Positions 1 through 13,732 of a DNA stretch of 64,000 nt are shown here, piece by piece. Origin of the DNA: Cyclobacteriaceae bacterium (GTDB taxonomy: Bacteria; Bacteroidota; Bacteroidia; Cytophagales; Cyclobacteriaceae); contig CANGYY010000009.1 in the NCBI GenBank assembly GCA_947458585.1, positions 1 to 64,000 on the forward strand, read 5' to 3'. Within the stretch, counting starts at the first letter, position 1, and every line of letters starts with the position of its first letter. A program made the position numbers and the translations under genes. The notes under the pieces were generated by a model. It was not told the DNA's origin, did not search any database, and was given only the letters and a program-made list of their open reading frames with translations.

Positions 1-10
1 AAAGAAGGAA

Positions 11-100
11 TTACTTCTTCTTGTGTCTGTTTTTTCTAAGTCTTTTCTTACGCTTGTGCGTAGCGATCTTATGTCTTTTTCTTTTCTTACCGCAAGGCAT
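11..100 (-). CDS. Very small basic protein, 29 aa (MPCGKKRKRHKIATHKRKKRLRKNRHKKK); AURKAIP1/COX24-domain-like, bS22/mS38-type ribosomal protein
   Basis: Manual translation of the reverse complement: ATG at 100-98, TAA at 13-11, no internal stop. Lys/Arg/His-rich composition and KKRKRHK..THKRKKR pattern resemble short Bacteroidota AURKAIP1/COX24-domain proteins. Below the length cutoff of the supplied ORF track. Confidence 0.8.
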   Translation of the reverse strand: MPCGKKRKRHKIATHKRKKRLRKNRHKKK

Positions 101-129
101 AGTTTTAAAATTTAATTGTTTACAATTTG

Positions 130-948
130 TTATAGCTGATCCAAGTAGCCTTGAATACTCTCTAAGATCATCGGATCGTCGGTCATTTTCTTGACTAGCT
201 CAAACTGTGCTTTCGCTTTATTTTTCTCTTTGGACTCAAAATAACTTACCCCTAGGTAAAACTGCCCTTGAATGTTTTGCGGGTGTGCTTTTACCAATTC
301 TTCAAAACGTCCAATCGCTCGATCGTATTGTCCAGATTGCATGGAGAGTACCCCCATATTAAACAAACCTTCTTCATTCTTCGGATCCTCTTCCAAAATC
401 TCACGCAACAAGGTGATTCCTTGCATTGGATTGGATGAGGACACATAGGTCATCGCTATTTTGGATTTCAAATCGAGTCGGGTCGGATCTTTTTCCAACA
501 CCTTGGTTAAGAAGTTTCTGGTTTTCTCTGCCAGTACTTCTACTTTGTTTTTGTCTAAGGCAAAGGAAAATGCATCGTAATTTGCTTTTCCAGCTTCCTC
601 GGCAAGGAATAAATTGTCTGGCCATAGCGTACTCGCCTCAGTCCAGTAATAGGCGGCACTATCAAATAGCCCTTCTTCCTTGTAGATCCCTGCTAGCACT
701 TGCGCAGCAGCTACTTTTTCTTCAGGAGTAGGAGCAGATCGGAATTGAGCAATCAATTGATCTGCCTGAACTCGATTTTGGGAAGATAGTTCATTCTCAT
801 GCGATTCGGAAATGGCCGCGGGTGCTTCTGCCCCACTTTCCATTTTTTCACCTGTAGCCTCATTATCGACCACCACCTTGGGTAATAAATAAAGCCCTGC
901 TACAGCTGCTATACCAAATCCAATGAGAACAACCTGTAGTTTTTTCAT
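130..948 (-). CDS. Membrane-anchored tetratricopeptide repeat protein
   Basis: 272 aa, N-terminal TM segment, TPR-like repeats (GLFNMGVLSMQSGQYDRAIGRFEELVKAHPQN). Confidence 0.8.
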   Translation of the reverse strand: MKKLQVVLIGFGIAAVAGLYLLPKVVVDNEATGEKMESGAEAPAAISESHENELSSQNRVQADQLIAQFRSAPTPEEKVAAAQVLAGIYKEEGLFDSAAYYWTEASTLWPDNLFLAEEAGKANYDAFSFALDKNKVEVLAEKTRNFLTKVLEKDPTRLDLKSKIAMTYVSSSNPMQGITLLREILEEDPKNEEGLFNMGVLSMQSGQYDRAIGRFEELVKAHPQNIQGQFYLGVSYFESKEKNKAKAQFELVKKMTDDPMILESIQGYLDQL

Positions 949-963
949 GCCCTTAGCCCAGGC

Positions 964-1272
964 TTAGGCCTGAGTTACCAATTGTTTGATTTTTTTGCTA
1001 TTCTTGATTTTCTCTACAAACACCTTGGAAGGCTTGAATGCAGGGATATAGTGCTCGTCAATTACAATTGCCGTATTCTTGGAAATGTTGCGGGCAATTT
1101 TCTTCGCTCTTTTCTTGTTGATGAAACTTCCAAAACCTCTGACATAGATGTTTTCTCCATCAGCCATGGAATCTTTTACTACTTTGAAAAATGCCTCAAC
1201 TGCTTGAGTTACATCGTCTTTTTGAATTCCTGTCTTCTCGGAAATTTTAGTAATTACTTCTGCTTTAGTCAC
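964..1272 (-). CDS. HU family DNA-binding protein
   Basis: MTKAEVITKISEKTGI...VRGFGSFINKKRAKKIARN, HU/IHF signature. Confidence 0.93.
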   Translation of the reverse strand: MTKAEVITKISEKTGIQKDDVTQAVEAFFKVVKDSMADGENIYVRGFGSFINKKRAKKIARNISKNTAIVIDEHYIPAFKPSKVFVEKIKNSKKIKQLVTQA

Positions 1273-1417
1273 TGTGATTAAAATTTAGAAATTTCGATAT
1301 ACCCTTAACAACCTATTAACCAAGTATTTTTGGGACTGCAAATGTACAAGAATCAACGCAATTAAAAAAGATATTCAAAAAAAATACCTTGGTTTGTGGC
1401 CCCGCAATCTTACACCC

Positions 1418-2473
1418 ATGAAGAGTAAAGTAACTGAAAATCAATTGTTTTCAAATTCGATAATTTCTTGGTACCGAGAAAATCCCAGAAATCTGCCATG
1501 GAGAGAAACTCAAGACCCTTATAAAATTTGGCTCTCTGAAATCATTCTTCAGCAAACCCGTGTGGCGCAGGGATTGCCCTATTACGAGGCATTTTCAAAA
1601 ACCTATCCTACTGTACAATTATTGGCAGAAGCACCAGAAGAAGAAGTACTCCGACTTTGGCAAGGCCTAGGCTACTACAGCAGAGCACGCAACCTGCACG
1701 CTTGCGCAAAATACATCTGGAAGGAATTGGGAGGTAGTTTTCCCAACAACTACGCCAGTTTGATTCAACTCAAGGGGGTGGGTAGCTACACCGCAGCAGC
1801 CATCTCGAGTTTTGCCTTTGGAGAAGTACAGGCTGTGGTGGATGGCAATGTATTTCGGGTACTTGCCCGATACTTTGGAATCGCCACCGATATCGCTAGC
1901 GGGAAAGGGAAAAAGGAGTTTGAAGCACTGGCCAACCAACTCATCCCCAAAGCGTACCCTGGAGAATTCAATCAGGCCATGATGGATTTTGGGTCCCGAT
2001 GCTGCACTCCAAAAAACCCGAATTGCGTGGAATGTCCATTGACAAGTTCATGCTTCGCCTTTCAAAAAGAACTTGTATCCTCATTGCCTGTAAAAATCAA
2101 TAAAACCAAGGTCAAGGATCGGATTCTCTATTACTTAGTGATTCGTTGCGGAGGTCAGGTCGTATGGAACAAAAGGGGTGAAGGAGATATTTGGACAGGG
2201 CTGTATGATTTTCCACTACTCGAACAGGAAAACTTCCCTTGGAAAGAAAATCTGCCACAGGAAGCGGTCTTGTTTCCTAAAAAATACCGACATCTTTTGT
2301 CACACCTACGGATACTTGGAAGCTTCTGGGAAGTCGAACTTTCTTCAGCTAAACTTCCTGAACTAGCGAAATGGTGTCAAAAAGAGGGATTTGACTTGGT
2401 GGATGAACAGCAAATTGATGCTTTACCCAAACCTAAATTGATTGTTCGCTATTTGACTGATCGAGAGATTTGA
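1418..2473 (+). CDS. mutY: A/G-specific adenine glycosylase
   Basis: LPWRETQDPYKIWLSEIILQQTRV, LKGVGSYTAAAI, Cys cluster CCTPKNPNCVECPLTSSC. ATG at 1418 preferred; the ORF-track start at 1394 is TTG. Confidence 0.95.
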   Translation: MKSKVTENQLFSNSIISWYRENPRNLPWRETQDPYKIWLSEIILQQTRVAQGLPYYEAFSKTYPTVQLLAEAPEEEVLRLWQGLGYYSRARNLHACAKYIWKELGGSFPNNYASLIQLKGVGSYTAAAISSFAFGEVQAVVDGNVFRVLARYFGIATDIASGKGKKEFEALANQLIPKAYPGEFNQAMMDFGSRCCTPKNPNCVECPLTSSCFAFQKELVSSLPVKINKTKVKDRILYYLVIRCGGQVVWNKRGEGDIWTGLYDFPLLEQENFPWKENLPQEAVLFPKKYRHLLSHLRILGSFWEVELSSAKLPELAKWCQKEGFDLVDEQQIDALPKPKLIVRYLTDREI

Positions 2474-2519
2474 TTACTTTCATTCTTCTAAACTTTTTAA
2501 CTACTAAAAACAAAATGTT

Positions 2520-2969
2520 ATGGCAGGAGTAAACAAAGTCATTTTATTGGGTCACCTAGGTGCAGATCCAGAGGTCAAATATTTAGAGGGAGATAAGGTG
2601 GTAGCCAACCTAAGCCTAGCCACCTCCGAAGCCTATCAGGATCGAAATGGCAACCGTGTGGAGCAAACCGAGTGGCACGACTTGGAGCTTTGGGATCAAC
2701 AAGCAAAAATTGCTGAAAAATACCTGAAAAAGGGCTCTCAAATCTATGTAGAAGGCAAAATCAAGTCCGACAAATGGACCGATGAGCAAGGACAAAACCG
2801 GAAGAAGATGAAAATCCGCGTGTTGAGTTTTACCATGGTGGGAGGCAAACCAGAAGGAATGCCAGGCGCTCCTGCAGCACCAGCAGCATCAGGGGCAATG
2901 CCAAGCCCTTCACCTGCAACAGCCCCAATGGTGTCCCTAGATGAGGGGGAGGACGACCTTCCCTTTTAA
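2520..2969 (+). CDS. ssb: Single-stranded DNA-binding protein
   Basis: MAGVNKVILLGHLGADPEVKYLEGDKVVANLSLATSE; acidic C-terminal tip DDLPF. Confidence 0.96.
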   Translation: MAGVNKVILLGHLGADPEVKYLEGDKVVANLSLATSEAYQDRNGNRVEQTEWHDLELWDQQAKIAEKYLKKGSQIYVEGKIKSDKWTDEQGQNRKKMKIRVLSFTMVGGKPEGMPGAPAAPAASGAMPSPSPATAPMVSLDEGEDDLPF

Positions 2970-2973
2970 TGGA

Positions 2974-3012
2974 AATCAAATCCCCTGTTCCTTGGATTCA
3001 GGGGATTTGATT
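2974..3012. repeat. Perfect 14-bp inverted repeat AATCAAATCCCCTG / CAGGGGATTTGATT with 11-nt loop, between ssb stop and gldE start
   Basis: Arms read at 2974-2987 and 2999-3012; TACCTTTG (Bacteroidota -7-like) at 3012-3019 abuts the right arm. Confidence 0.85.
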
Positions 3013-3040
3013 ACCTTTGAACACTTATTTTAACAAACAC

Positions 3041-4390
3041 ATGGATGATCCCTACCCGAGTTACTTACTGATAGCCCAGGTTTCCTCATTTTCATTCTCC
3101 TATTTTTTCGTCAACGGGCTAGCGCTCCTCCTACTCTTAATAGGTTCTGCCTTGGTCTCTGGTTCTGAAGTAGCCTTCTTTTCCCTCACGAAGGATGACC
3201 TCACAGATCTCAATCAAAAGCATCCAGAAAAGGGACGAGTAATTACCGGACTTTTGGCAACTCCCAAAATTTTATTGAGTACCGTACTGATCCTCAATAA
3301 CTTAATCAACATTGGGATTGTGACCTTGACTACATTTGTCACTTGGACTCTTTTTGGTACGAATGCCACAGGAATTATCGTCATCCTCATTCAAACCGTT
3401 GGCGTTACCTTTGCCATTGTATTTTTTGGGGAAATTGTACCCAAAGTTTATGCAAATCAGGCAAAGACCCGCTTTGCGCTAAACCTCGCAATTCCCATCT
3501 CTTTTTTCACAAAGGTGTTGAAGCCATTCTCCGCTTTTTTGATTGCATTTAGCAACATCATCGAAAAGCGGGTAGAGCAAAAGGGCTATTCACTTTCTGT
3601 AGATGAATTGAACCAAGCCTTAGAATTAACCACAGAAGACACCCCTGAAGAAGAAAAAGAAATTCTACGCGGCATCGTAAATTTTGGCACGCTTAGCGTT
3701 CGCCAAGTGATGAAAAGCCGCATGGAAATTTCAGCAGTGGATGCGGAAATTGATTTTCATGAACTCATGGACAAAGTCAATAAGAGTGGCTACTCCAGAA
3801 TTCCTGTATACGAAGAGACCATAGACCACATTCTTGGCATTCTTTACATCAAAGATCTACTTCCCCATATCGATAAGGATGAAAACTTTGAGTGGAAATC
3901 CCTCATTCGAAAGAGTTTCTTCGTTCCTGAAAACAAAAAAGCTGACTCCCTACTCAAAGATTTTCAAAAAATGAGGGTGCACATGGCTATCGTTGTGGAT
4001 GAGTATGGAGGCACCTCAGGCTTGGTCACCCTCGAAGACTTAATTGAAGAAATCATTGGGGAAATCAACGATGAGTTTGACGATACCGACACGCTCTTCT
4101 TTCAGGAACTCGATGTGGACACCTTTATCTTTGAAGGGAAAGTTTCACTCAATGATTTTTGCAAAAAACTCGATTTAGACACGCAAATATTTGACGAGGT
4201 GAAGGGTGAAAGTGAGTCCTTGGGAGGATTGCTGCTGGAACTGAACTCCAAACTTCCTAAAAACGGAACCAAAATCACCTACAAGGATTTTGAATTCACT
4301 ATCCTTGCCGTAGATGCACGAAAAATCAAGAAAGTGAAGGTCCACTTGAAGGGGGAAGAAAAGGACTTTTCTGGTCCATTTACCGACTAA
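3041..4390 (+). CDS. gldE: Hemolysin/CNNM family transporter-like protein with CBS and CorC domains, GldE-like
   Basis: DUF21 TM region, paired CBS (VRQVMKSRMEISAVDAEIDFHELMDKVNKSGYSRIPVYEE), VDEYGGTSGLVTLEDLIEEIIGEI. mutY-ssb-gldE order is typical of Bacteroidota. ATG at 3041 preferred over the TTG at 3017. Confidence 0.82.
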   Translation: MDDPYPSYLLIAQVSSFSFSYFFVNGLALLLLLIGSALVSGSEVAFFSLTKDDLTDLNQKHPEKGRVITGLLATPKILLSTVLILNNLINIGIVTLTTFVTWTLFGTNATGIIVILIQTVGVTFAIVFFGEIVPKVYANQAKTRFALNLAIPISFFTKVLKPFSAFLIAFSNIIEKRVEQKGYSLSVDELNQALELTTEDTPEEEKEILRGIVNFGTLSVRQVMKSRMEISAVDAEIDFHELMDKVNKSGYSRIPVYEETIDHILGILYIKDLLPHIDKDENFEWKSLIRKSFFVPENKKADSLLKDFQKMRVHMAIVVDEYGGTSGLVTLEDLIEEIIGEINDEFDDTDTLFFQELDVDTFIFEGKVSLNDFCKKLDLDTQIFDEVKGESESLGGLLLELNSKLPKNGTKITYKDFEFTILAVDARKIKKVKVHLKGEEKDFSGPFTD

Positions 4391-4756
4391 AGTTCACTTA
4401 GAAGTAATTTCAACTTTACCCCATTCGGCCCATTTTTATTTGGCAGACACGAACCGCCTCCCTAGTTTCAGTAGGTTTAAAAAAATTTTACCAAAAATTT
4501 ACTTTTTTATTTCGGCTAAGTTCTCATGAATTTTACCTCCTAATTTTATGGGCTCAGGATCAAAAACGTCCTGTTTTTTTAAAAGAATCAACTTTTCCCC
4601 TTTGAACCAACTTTTTTTTCAAGTTTAGATATTGTCTAATTTTCAAAAACAATCGTTTTCGTAGCTGTTATTTTCAGTTAGCATTGATTTCTATTGTGTT
4701 TAATTCAATTTAAATCCTTATTTTTGAAAATTTTCCAACCTATTAAATTCAGTAAA

Positions 4757-9250
<4,494 letters not shown>

Positions 9251-9251
9251 T

Positions 9252-10727
9252 ATGGGGGCCAAAGACGGATTTTTAAAGCACAACAGAGAAACGCCCGGAA
9301 GCCGGGATCCACAAGTACGCTTGGGGGATTACCAGGAAATCTACACTCCATTCTCCGAAAAGCAGTTGCACAACCAAGCAGCCCGATGCATGGACTGTGG
9401 GGTGCCCTTTTGCCATCATGGCTGTCCACTTGGAAACGTAATTCCTGAATTCAATGAAGCGGTATACCAGCAAAATTGGGATCAGGCCATTCGCATTTTA
9501 AAAAGCACAAACAACTTTCCGGAGTTTACGGGCAGGATCTGTCCCGCCCCCTGCGAGGCGAGTTGCGTACTCGGCATCAACAAGGATCCAGTTGCCATCG
9601 AGTTGATCGAAAAAAACATTGTGGAAAAAGCCTACGAACTCGGGCTGATCCACGCTACCTCACCCAAAAGCCGAACCGGAAAGCGGGTGGCAGTAGTTGG
9701 TTCTGGACCAGCAGGACTTGCTGCAGCAGACCAGCTCAATCAAGCAGGGCATGAGGTGACCCTCTTTGAAAAGAATGCCAAATTAGGTGGACTTCTTCGC
9801 TATGGGATCCCTGATTTTAAACTGGAAAAATGGGTCATTGATCGAAGAATTGCCTTGATGGAAGAAGAAGGTGTTCGCTTTGAAACCCAAACAGAAATAG
9901 GGATAAACCGGGATGCGGATGAGCTATTGAAAAATTACGACGCGGTAGTTCTTTCGGTTGGAGCCCAGCAACCTCGCGCCTTGACTATTCCAGGGAGTAA
10001 CTTGAAGGGGGTTCATTTTGCGATGGAATTTCTAGGTCCACAAAACCAAGTGATTGGAGGTGAACTTCCGAAAAATCCTATTTCTGCTACCGGCAAAGAA
10101 GTCTTGGTCATCGGTGGTGGAGATACAGGAAGTGATTGCATTGGCACTTCTCGACGGCATGGTGCTACACAAGTGACCCAGTTGGAACTGATGCCCAAGC
10201 CCCCGGTGAAACGAACCACCGCTAACCCTTGGCCCGAATGGCCCATGACCTTACGAACTTCCAGTTCTCATGAGGAAGGAGCCGAACGTCTTTTCTCCGT
10301 GCTTACCAAAGAATTTGTAGGCAATGAAAAGGGCGAATTGAAGGGATTAGTAGTAGTAGATATTGTCTGGAAGGATGCTGGAGGGCGCATGACCTATGAC
10401 CTAGTGGAAGGCTCAGAGCGGACCATCCCCTGTGACCTTGCCTTTTTGGCTATCGGTTACCTTGGCCCCGGACAGTCTACTCTCTTGGCTAGTTTTGGGG
10501 TAGAACTGATGGAAAACAACCTGCCCAAATCAAGGCAGTATCGAAGTGCCAACCCAAAAGTCTTCCTTGCTGGAGACATGCGTCGGGGCCAATCCTTGGT
10601 GGTCTGGGCTATCTCCGAAGGCCGTGAAGCTGCGGTGAGTGTGGATGAATTTTTGATGGGCTCCTCTTCCCTACCCAGGAAGGACGCTTCCTTGTATGAG
10701 GTCGAAGAGCAGCGCGAACATTTGTAA
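9252..10727 (+). CDS. gltD: Glutamate synthase small subunit
   Basis: [52 protein letters not shown]; immediately downstream of gltB. Confidence 0.96.
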   Translation: MGAKDGFLKHNRETPGSRDPQVRLGDYQEIYTPFSEKQLHNQAARCMDCGVPFCHHGCPLGNVIPEFNEAVYQQNWDQAIRILKSTNNFPEFTGRICPAPCEASCVLGINKDPVAIELIEKNIVEKAYELGLIHATSPKSRTGKRVAVVGSGPAGLAAADQLNQAGHEVTLFEKNAKLGGLLRYGIPDFKLEKWVIDRRIALMEEEGVRFETQTEIGINRDADELLKNYDAVVLSVGAQQPRALTIPGSNLKGVHFAMEFLGPQNQVIGGELPKNPISATGKEVLVIGGGDTGSDCIGTSRRHGATQVTQLELMPKPPVKRTTANPWPEWPMTLRTSSSHEEGAERLFSVLTKEFVGNEKGELKGLVVVDIVWKDAGGRMTYDLVEGSERTIPCDLAFLAIGYLGPGQSTLLASFGVELMENNLPKSRQYRSANPKVFLAGDMRRGQSLVVWAISEGREAAVSVDEFLMGSSSLPRKDASLYEVEEQREHL

Positions 10728-10737
10728 CTAAGGAATG

Positions 10738-10768
10738 AAAAAAGGGCCAATAAAACCGGCCCTTTTTT
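10738..10768. terminator. Bidirectional Rho-independent terminator between gltD and the convergent 10770 gene
   Basis: AAAAAAGGGCC-aataaaacc-GGCCCTTTTTT. Confidence 0.88.
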
Positions 10769-10769
10769 C

Positions 10770-11177
10770 TTAACGTCCTCTTCGAAATCTTAGTCTCCCA
10801 CCTCGGGGATAATCCCCACGAGAATGATCCTTGCCTCTATTTCGCAAGGCTTCCTTTCGTTGTTCCCAAATCTGTTTTTGCTCTTCAGTCAGGATCGACG
10901 CCAATTTCTGATTTTGAGCCAATCGGTATGCTTTTTGGGCCTCAAATTCCGCCATTCTACTTTTTCGAAGCTCCTCTTGTCGATTGGCATTTTCAAGAGT
11001 GAGTTGGCTCACCTGCTTTCTTTGCTCATCTGTTAGTTTGAGCTCTTCCGCCAACCGATCGGTCATTTTTTGTGCGCGCTCGGTTGGATTGCCCTCTCTA
11101 AAATTTTTGTGCTGCTGAGCAGAAAGTCCAAAGCTTATGCTGGCCAAGACTACTGCACCTAGGATCCATTTTTTCAT
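10770..11177 (-). CDS. Small secreted Spy/CpxP-like (LTxxQ-like, DUF4890-like) protein
   Basis: Signal peptide, [14 protein letters not shown] and [17 protein letters not shown] repeats, Arg/Gly-rich tail. Confidence 0.65.
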   Translation of the reverse strand: MKKWILGAVVLASISFGLSAQQHKNFREGNPTERAQKMTDRLAEELKLTDEQRKQVSQLTLENANRQEELRKSRMAEFEAQKAYRLAQNQKLASILTEEQKQIWEQRKEALRNRGKDHSRGDYPRGGRLRFRRGR

Positions 11178-11356
11178 GGTATTAATTGGTTTGTTTCGAA
11201 ATTTAGACCTTGGAAAAAGCCCTTAGTTTAATTCCAAAAAAGTATTCGTTCTGAAAAGTTGATTTACCTCCTCAAAGGCCTTCTTTTTCCTTCAAAAAAT
11301 TGCACTTCTTCCGAGAAAAGAAATTGCTATTTTTGTTTCCTATAAACAGCAAATCC

Positions 11357-12064
11357 ATGGGAAGAGCATTTGAATTCCGAAAAGAGAGAAAATTCAAGCG
11401 TTGGGACAAAATGTCCAAGGTATTTACCCGATTAGGGAAGGAAATCGTCATGGCCGTCAAGGCTGGCGGACCAGATCCCTCAAGTAATGCCAAACTTCGG
11501 ACCGTCATCCAAAACGCCAAAGGTGCTCAAATGCCCAAGGATCGCATTGAAGGAGCCATTAAGCGTGCCTCCAACAAGGACGAAAAAGATTACGAAGAAG
11601 TGGTATACGAGGGATATGGCCCTTTTGGCGTTCCTTTTATCGTAGAAACCTCTACAGACAATACCAACCGAACAGTCGCCAACGTGCGTTCCTACTTTGC
11701 CAAAGCAGGGGGCTCTTTGGGAACTTCGGGATCGGTGAGCTTTATGTTTGAGCGCAAGGCGGTATTTCGATTTGCAAAAGCAGCCTACGACCTAGAAGAA
11801 CTCGAATTGGAATTGATTGATTTTGGACTTACTGAAATTGCTGAGAACGAAGGTGAAATTTTTGCTTACACCGAATTCGAAGATTTTGGATTGATGCAAA
11901 AAGCACTAGAAGACCGAAATATCGAAGTCATTTCCGCAGATTTCCAACGCTTCCCAACTACCCTCACCGAGTTGACCGAAGAGCAGGAAGAGTTGATCAA
12001 CAAGCTTATCGATCGCTTGGAAGAGGATGACGATGTCAACCAGGTATTTACCAACATGGCCTAA
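11357..12064 (+). CDS. yebC: YebC/PmpR family transcription/translation factor
   Basis: MGRAFEFRKERKFKRWDKMSKVFTRLGKEIVMAVKAGGPDPSSNAKLRTVIQNAK. ATG at 11357 preferred. Confidence 0.92.
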   Translation: MGRAFEFRKERKFKRWDKMSKVFTRLGKEIVMAVKAGGPDPSSNAKLRTVIQNAKGAQMPKDRIEGAIKRASNKDEKDYEEVVYEGYGPFGVPFIVETSTDNTNRTVANVRSYFAKAGGSLGTSGSVSFMFERKAVFRFAKAAYDLEELELELIDFGLTEIAENEGEIFAYTEFEDFGLMQKALEDRNIEVISADFQRFPTTLTELTEEQEELINKLIDRLEEDDDVNQVFTNMA

Positions 12065-12623
12065 GGCGTTGACTGCAGAAAAAACTACCCTACATGTAAT
12101 CGTGGGGAGCAAAAACCCTGTAAAAGTAGGCTGTACCCGAGAGGCCTTTTCCCAAGCATTTGGAAGTGTGGGTTTGGTGGAAGGCGTGGACGCCCTCTCA
12201 AATATTCCCCCACAACCCAGATCTGAGGAGGAAACCCTCCTTGGCGCTAAAAACCGAGTATTCCATGCCAAATCTCTTGTTCCTGAGGCAGACTATTGGG
12301 TAGGCATAGAAGGCGGAGTGGACGAGGATCCGCAAGGCATGTATGCTTTTGCTTGGATCTACGTCCTGCATCGTTCGGGCAAAAGCAGCCAATCCAAGAC
12401 CGGTACTTTTTACTTACCTCCCCAAGTGGTTGCGTTGATTCGAGAAGGAATGGAGCTGGGTCATGCGGATGATTTGGTATTTCAGGCACAAAACTCCAAA
12501 CAGAAAGGTGGATCAGTGGGCCTGCTTACCCAGGGAGTCATCACTCGAGAGGCCTATTACCAACAAGCTATGGTGTTGGCCTTGATCCCTTTTTTGAACG
12601 ATTCCTTGTATCCTGCCGGATAA
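12027..12623 (+). CDS. Inosine/xanthosine triphosphatase (DUF84, YjjX-like)
   Basis: HVIVGSKNPVKVGCTREAF, DYWVGIEGGVDED. The start overlaps yebC; an in-frame TTG at 12069 is an alternative. Confidence 0.82.
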   Translation: MTMSTRYLPTWPKALTAEKTTLHVIVGSKNPVKVGCTREAFSQAFGSVGLVEGVDALSNIPPQPRSEEETLLGAKNRVFHAKSLVPEADYWVGIEGGVDEDPQGMYAFAWIYVLHRSGKSSQSKTGTFYLPPQVVALIREGMELGHADDLVFQAQNSKQKGGSVGLLTQGVITREAYYQQAMVLALIPFLNDSLYPAG

Positions 12624-12677
12624 CAATTCTAAGACCAAAAACCTACTAGTTTAATTTTTTGAAGGATTGGATTGCCT

Positions 12678-13664
12678 TTACTTTTTCAGGTTATCCAAAA
12701 ATTGACTCAAGGCGATTCGCCAGTCTGGGTGTGCATCCCAAACTGGGCCCAGATAAAGCTCTTCCCGCACTAAAAATCGGATGTAGTATTTCACCACAAT
12801 TTTGTTTCCGTCTTCTCCAGTCAAGGGTTCAAGTCCCATGCTTTTCATCAGGTCTACTTGCCGGCCTTCCACCTTGACTAACACAAATTGAATGCGGTCG
12901 GCAATAAGCTGTGGATTACTTTTCGCTTCAGTAAGCCATGCCAGTTCGTGGGGATAGGTGCTCGTAAAAATTTCTTCTAGGCCTCTTTTTTGTTCACCTT
13001 GCTCAGCCAGCAAGGTCTCGGGTGACTTTCCAAAAGCAGGGTAACGAAAGGTGTTGATTGGACCAGTAACAGCGGAAGTTCCTTCCAACGGTATTCCCAA
13101 ACGAAAGACTTCTAGGTTAAGTGGATTTCGGGGGATAAACTTTTGGGCACTTGAGGTTGCTGTTTGGGCCACGAGCAGGGGAAACTCTGCCAAGTCGGGA
13201 ACGAGCAAATTTTTGGTGGAAGTGGTACTCCCGTAACCGGCAAATTGTTGGGCAGCGCTTTTCCAATCTTTGGACGAAACCCCAGAAAGATTCGCCTCGG
13301 CAATGAGCTTTCCATCACCAGAGAATTTGCCTACATGAATGCTGGTTTGTTCTTTTTGGCGGGTAATGAGGATCACGTTTTGGATTTGCCGCTGCAAAAA
13401 GGCTTTGGCATACTCCGCTTGCCGCTCCGCAGAAAGGGCCACTTGTTCGAGTTCGTAGTAGGCTACCGGATCTCCTCCAGCACGTACTAAAAAAGGATGG
13501 ATGCTATCCGCAAGTGTTTGCCAAGTGATTATTGGCCTAGCGCCGGGATCGTTCGATACCAACACGATGGACTTTCCTTCAAAAAACGAAGGGGGGAAAG
13601 TTCCCTGGCCATGGGCAAGGAACGAACAAAGAAGAAAAAAAAGCAGCGTGGTGATATATTTCAT
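12678..13664 (-). CDS. Secreted hypothetical protein
   Basis: 328 aa ORF with clear signal peptide (MKYITTLLFFLLCSFLAHGQG); no family recognised. Confidence 0.75.
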   Translation of the reverse strand: MKYITTLLFFLLCSFLAHGQGTFPPSFFEGKSIVLVSNDPGARPIITWQTLADSIHPFLVRAGGDPVAYYELEQVALSAERQAEYAKAFLQRQIQNVILITRQKEQTSIHVGKFSGDGKLIAEANLSGVSSKDWKSAAQQFAGYGSTTSTKNLLVPDLAEFPLLVAQTATSSAQKFIPRNPLNLEVFRLGIPLEGTSAVTGPINTFRYPAFGKSPETLLAEQGEQKRGLEEIFTSTYPHELAWLTEAKSNPQLIADRIQFVLVKVEGRQVDLMKSMGLEPLTGEDGNKIVVKYYIRFLVREELYLGPVWDAHPDWRIALSQFLDNLKK

Positions 13665-13732
13665 AAAATTTCTGAGGGATTGAACCCAAGGACCGTATTT
13701 TTACAGCAATACTTCACTTTTCCTTTTTACAG

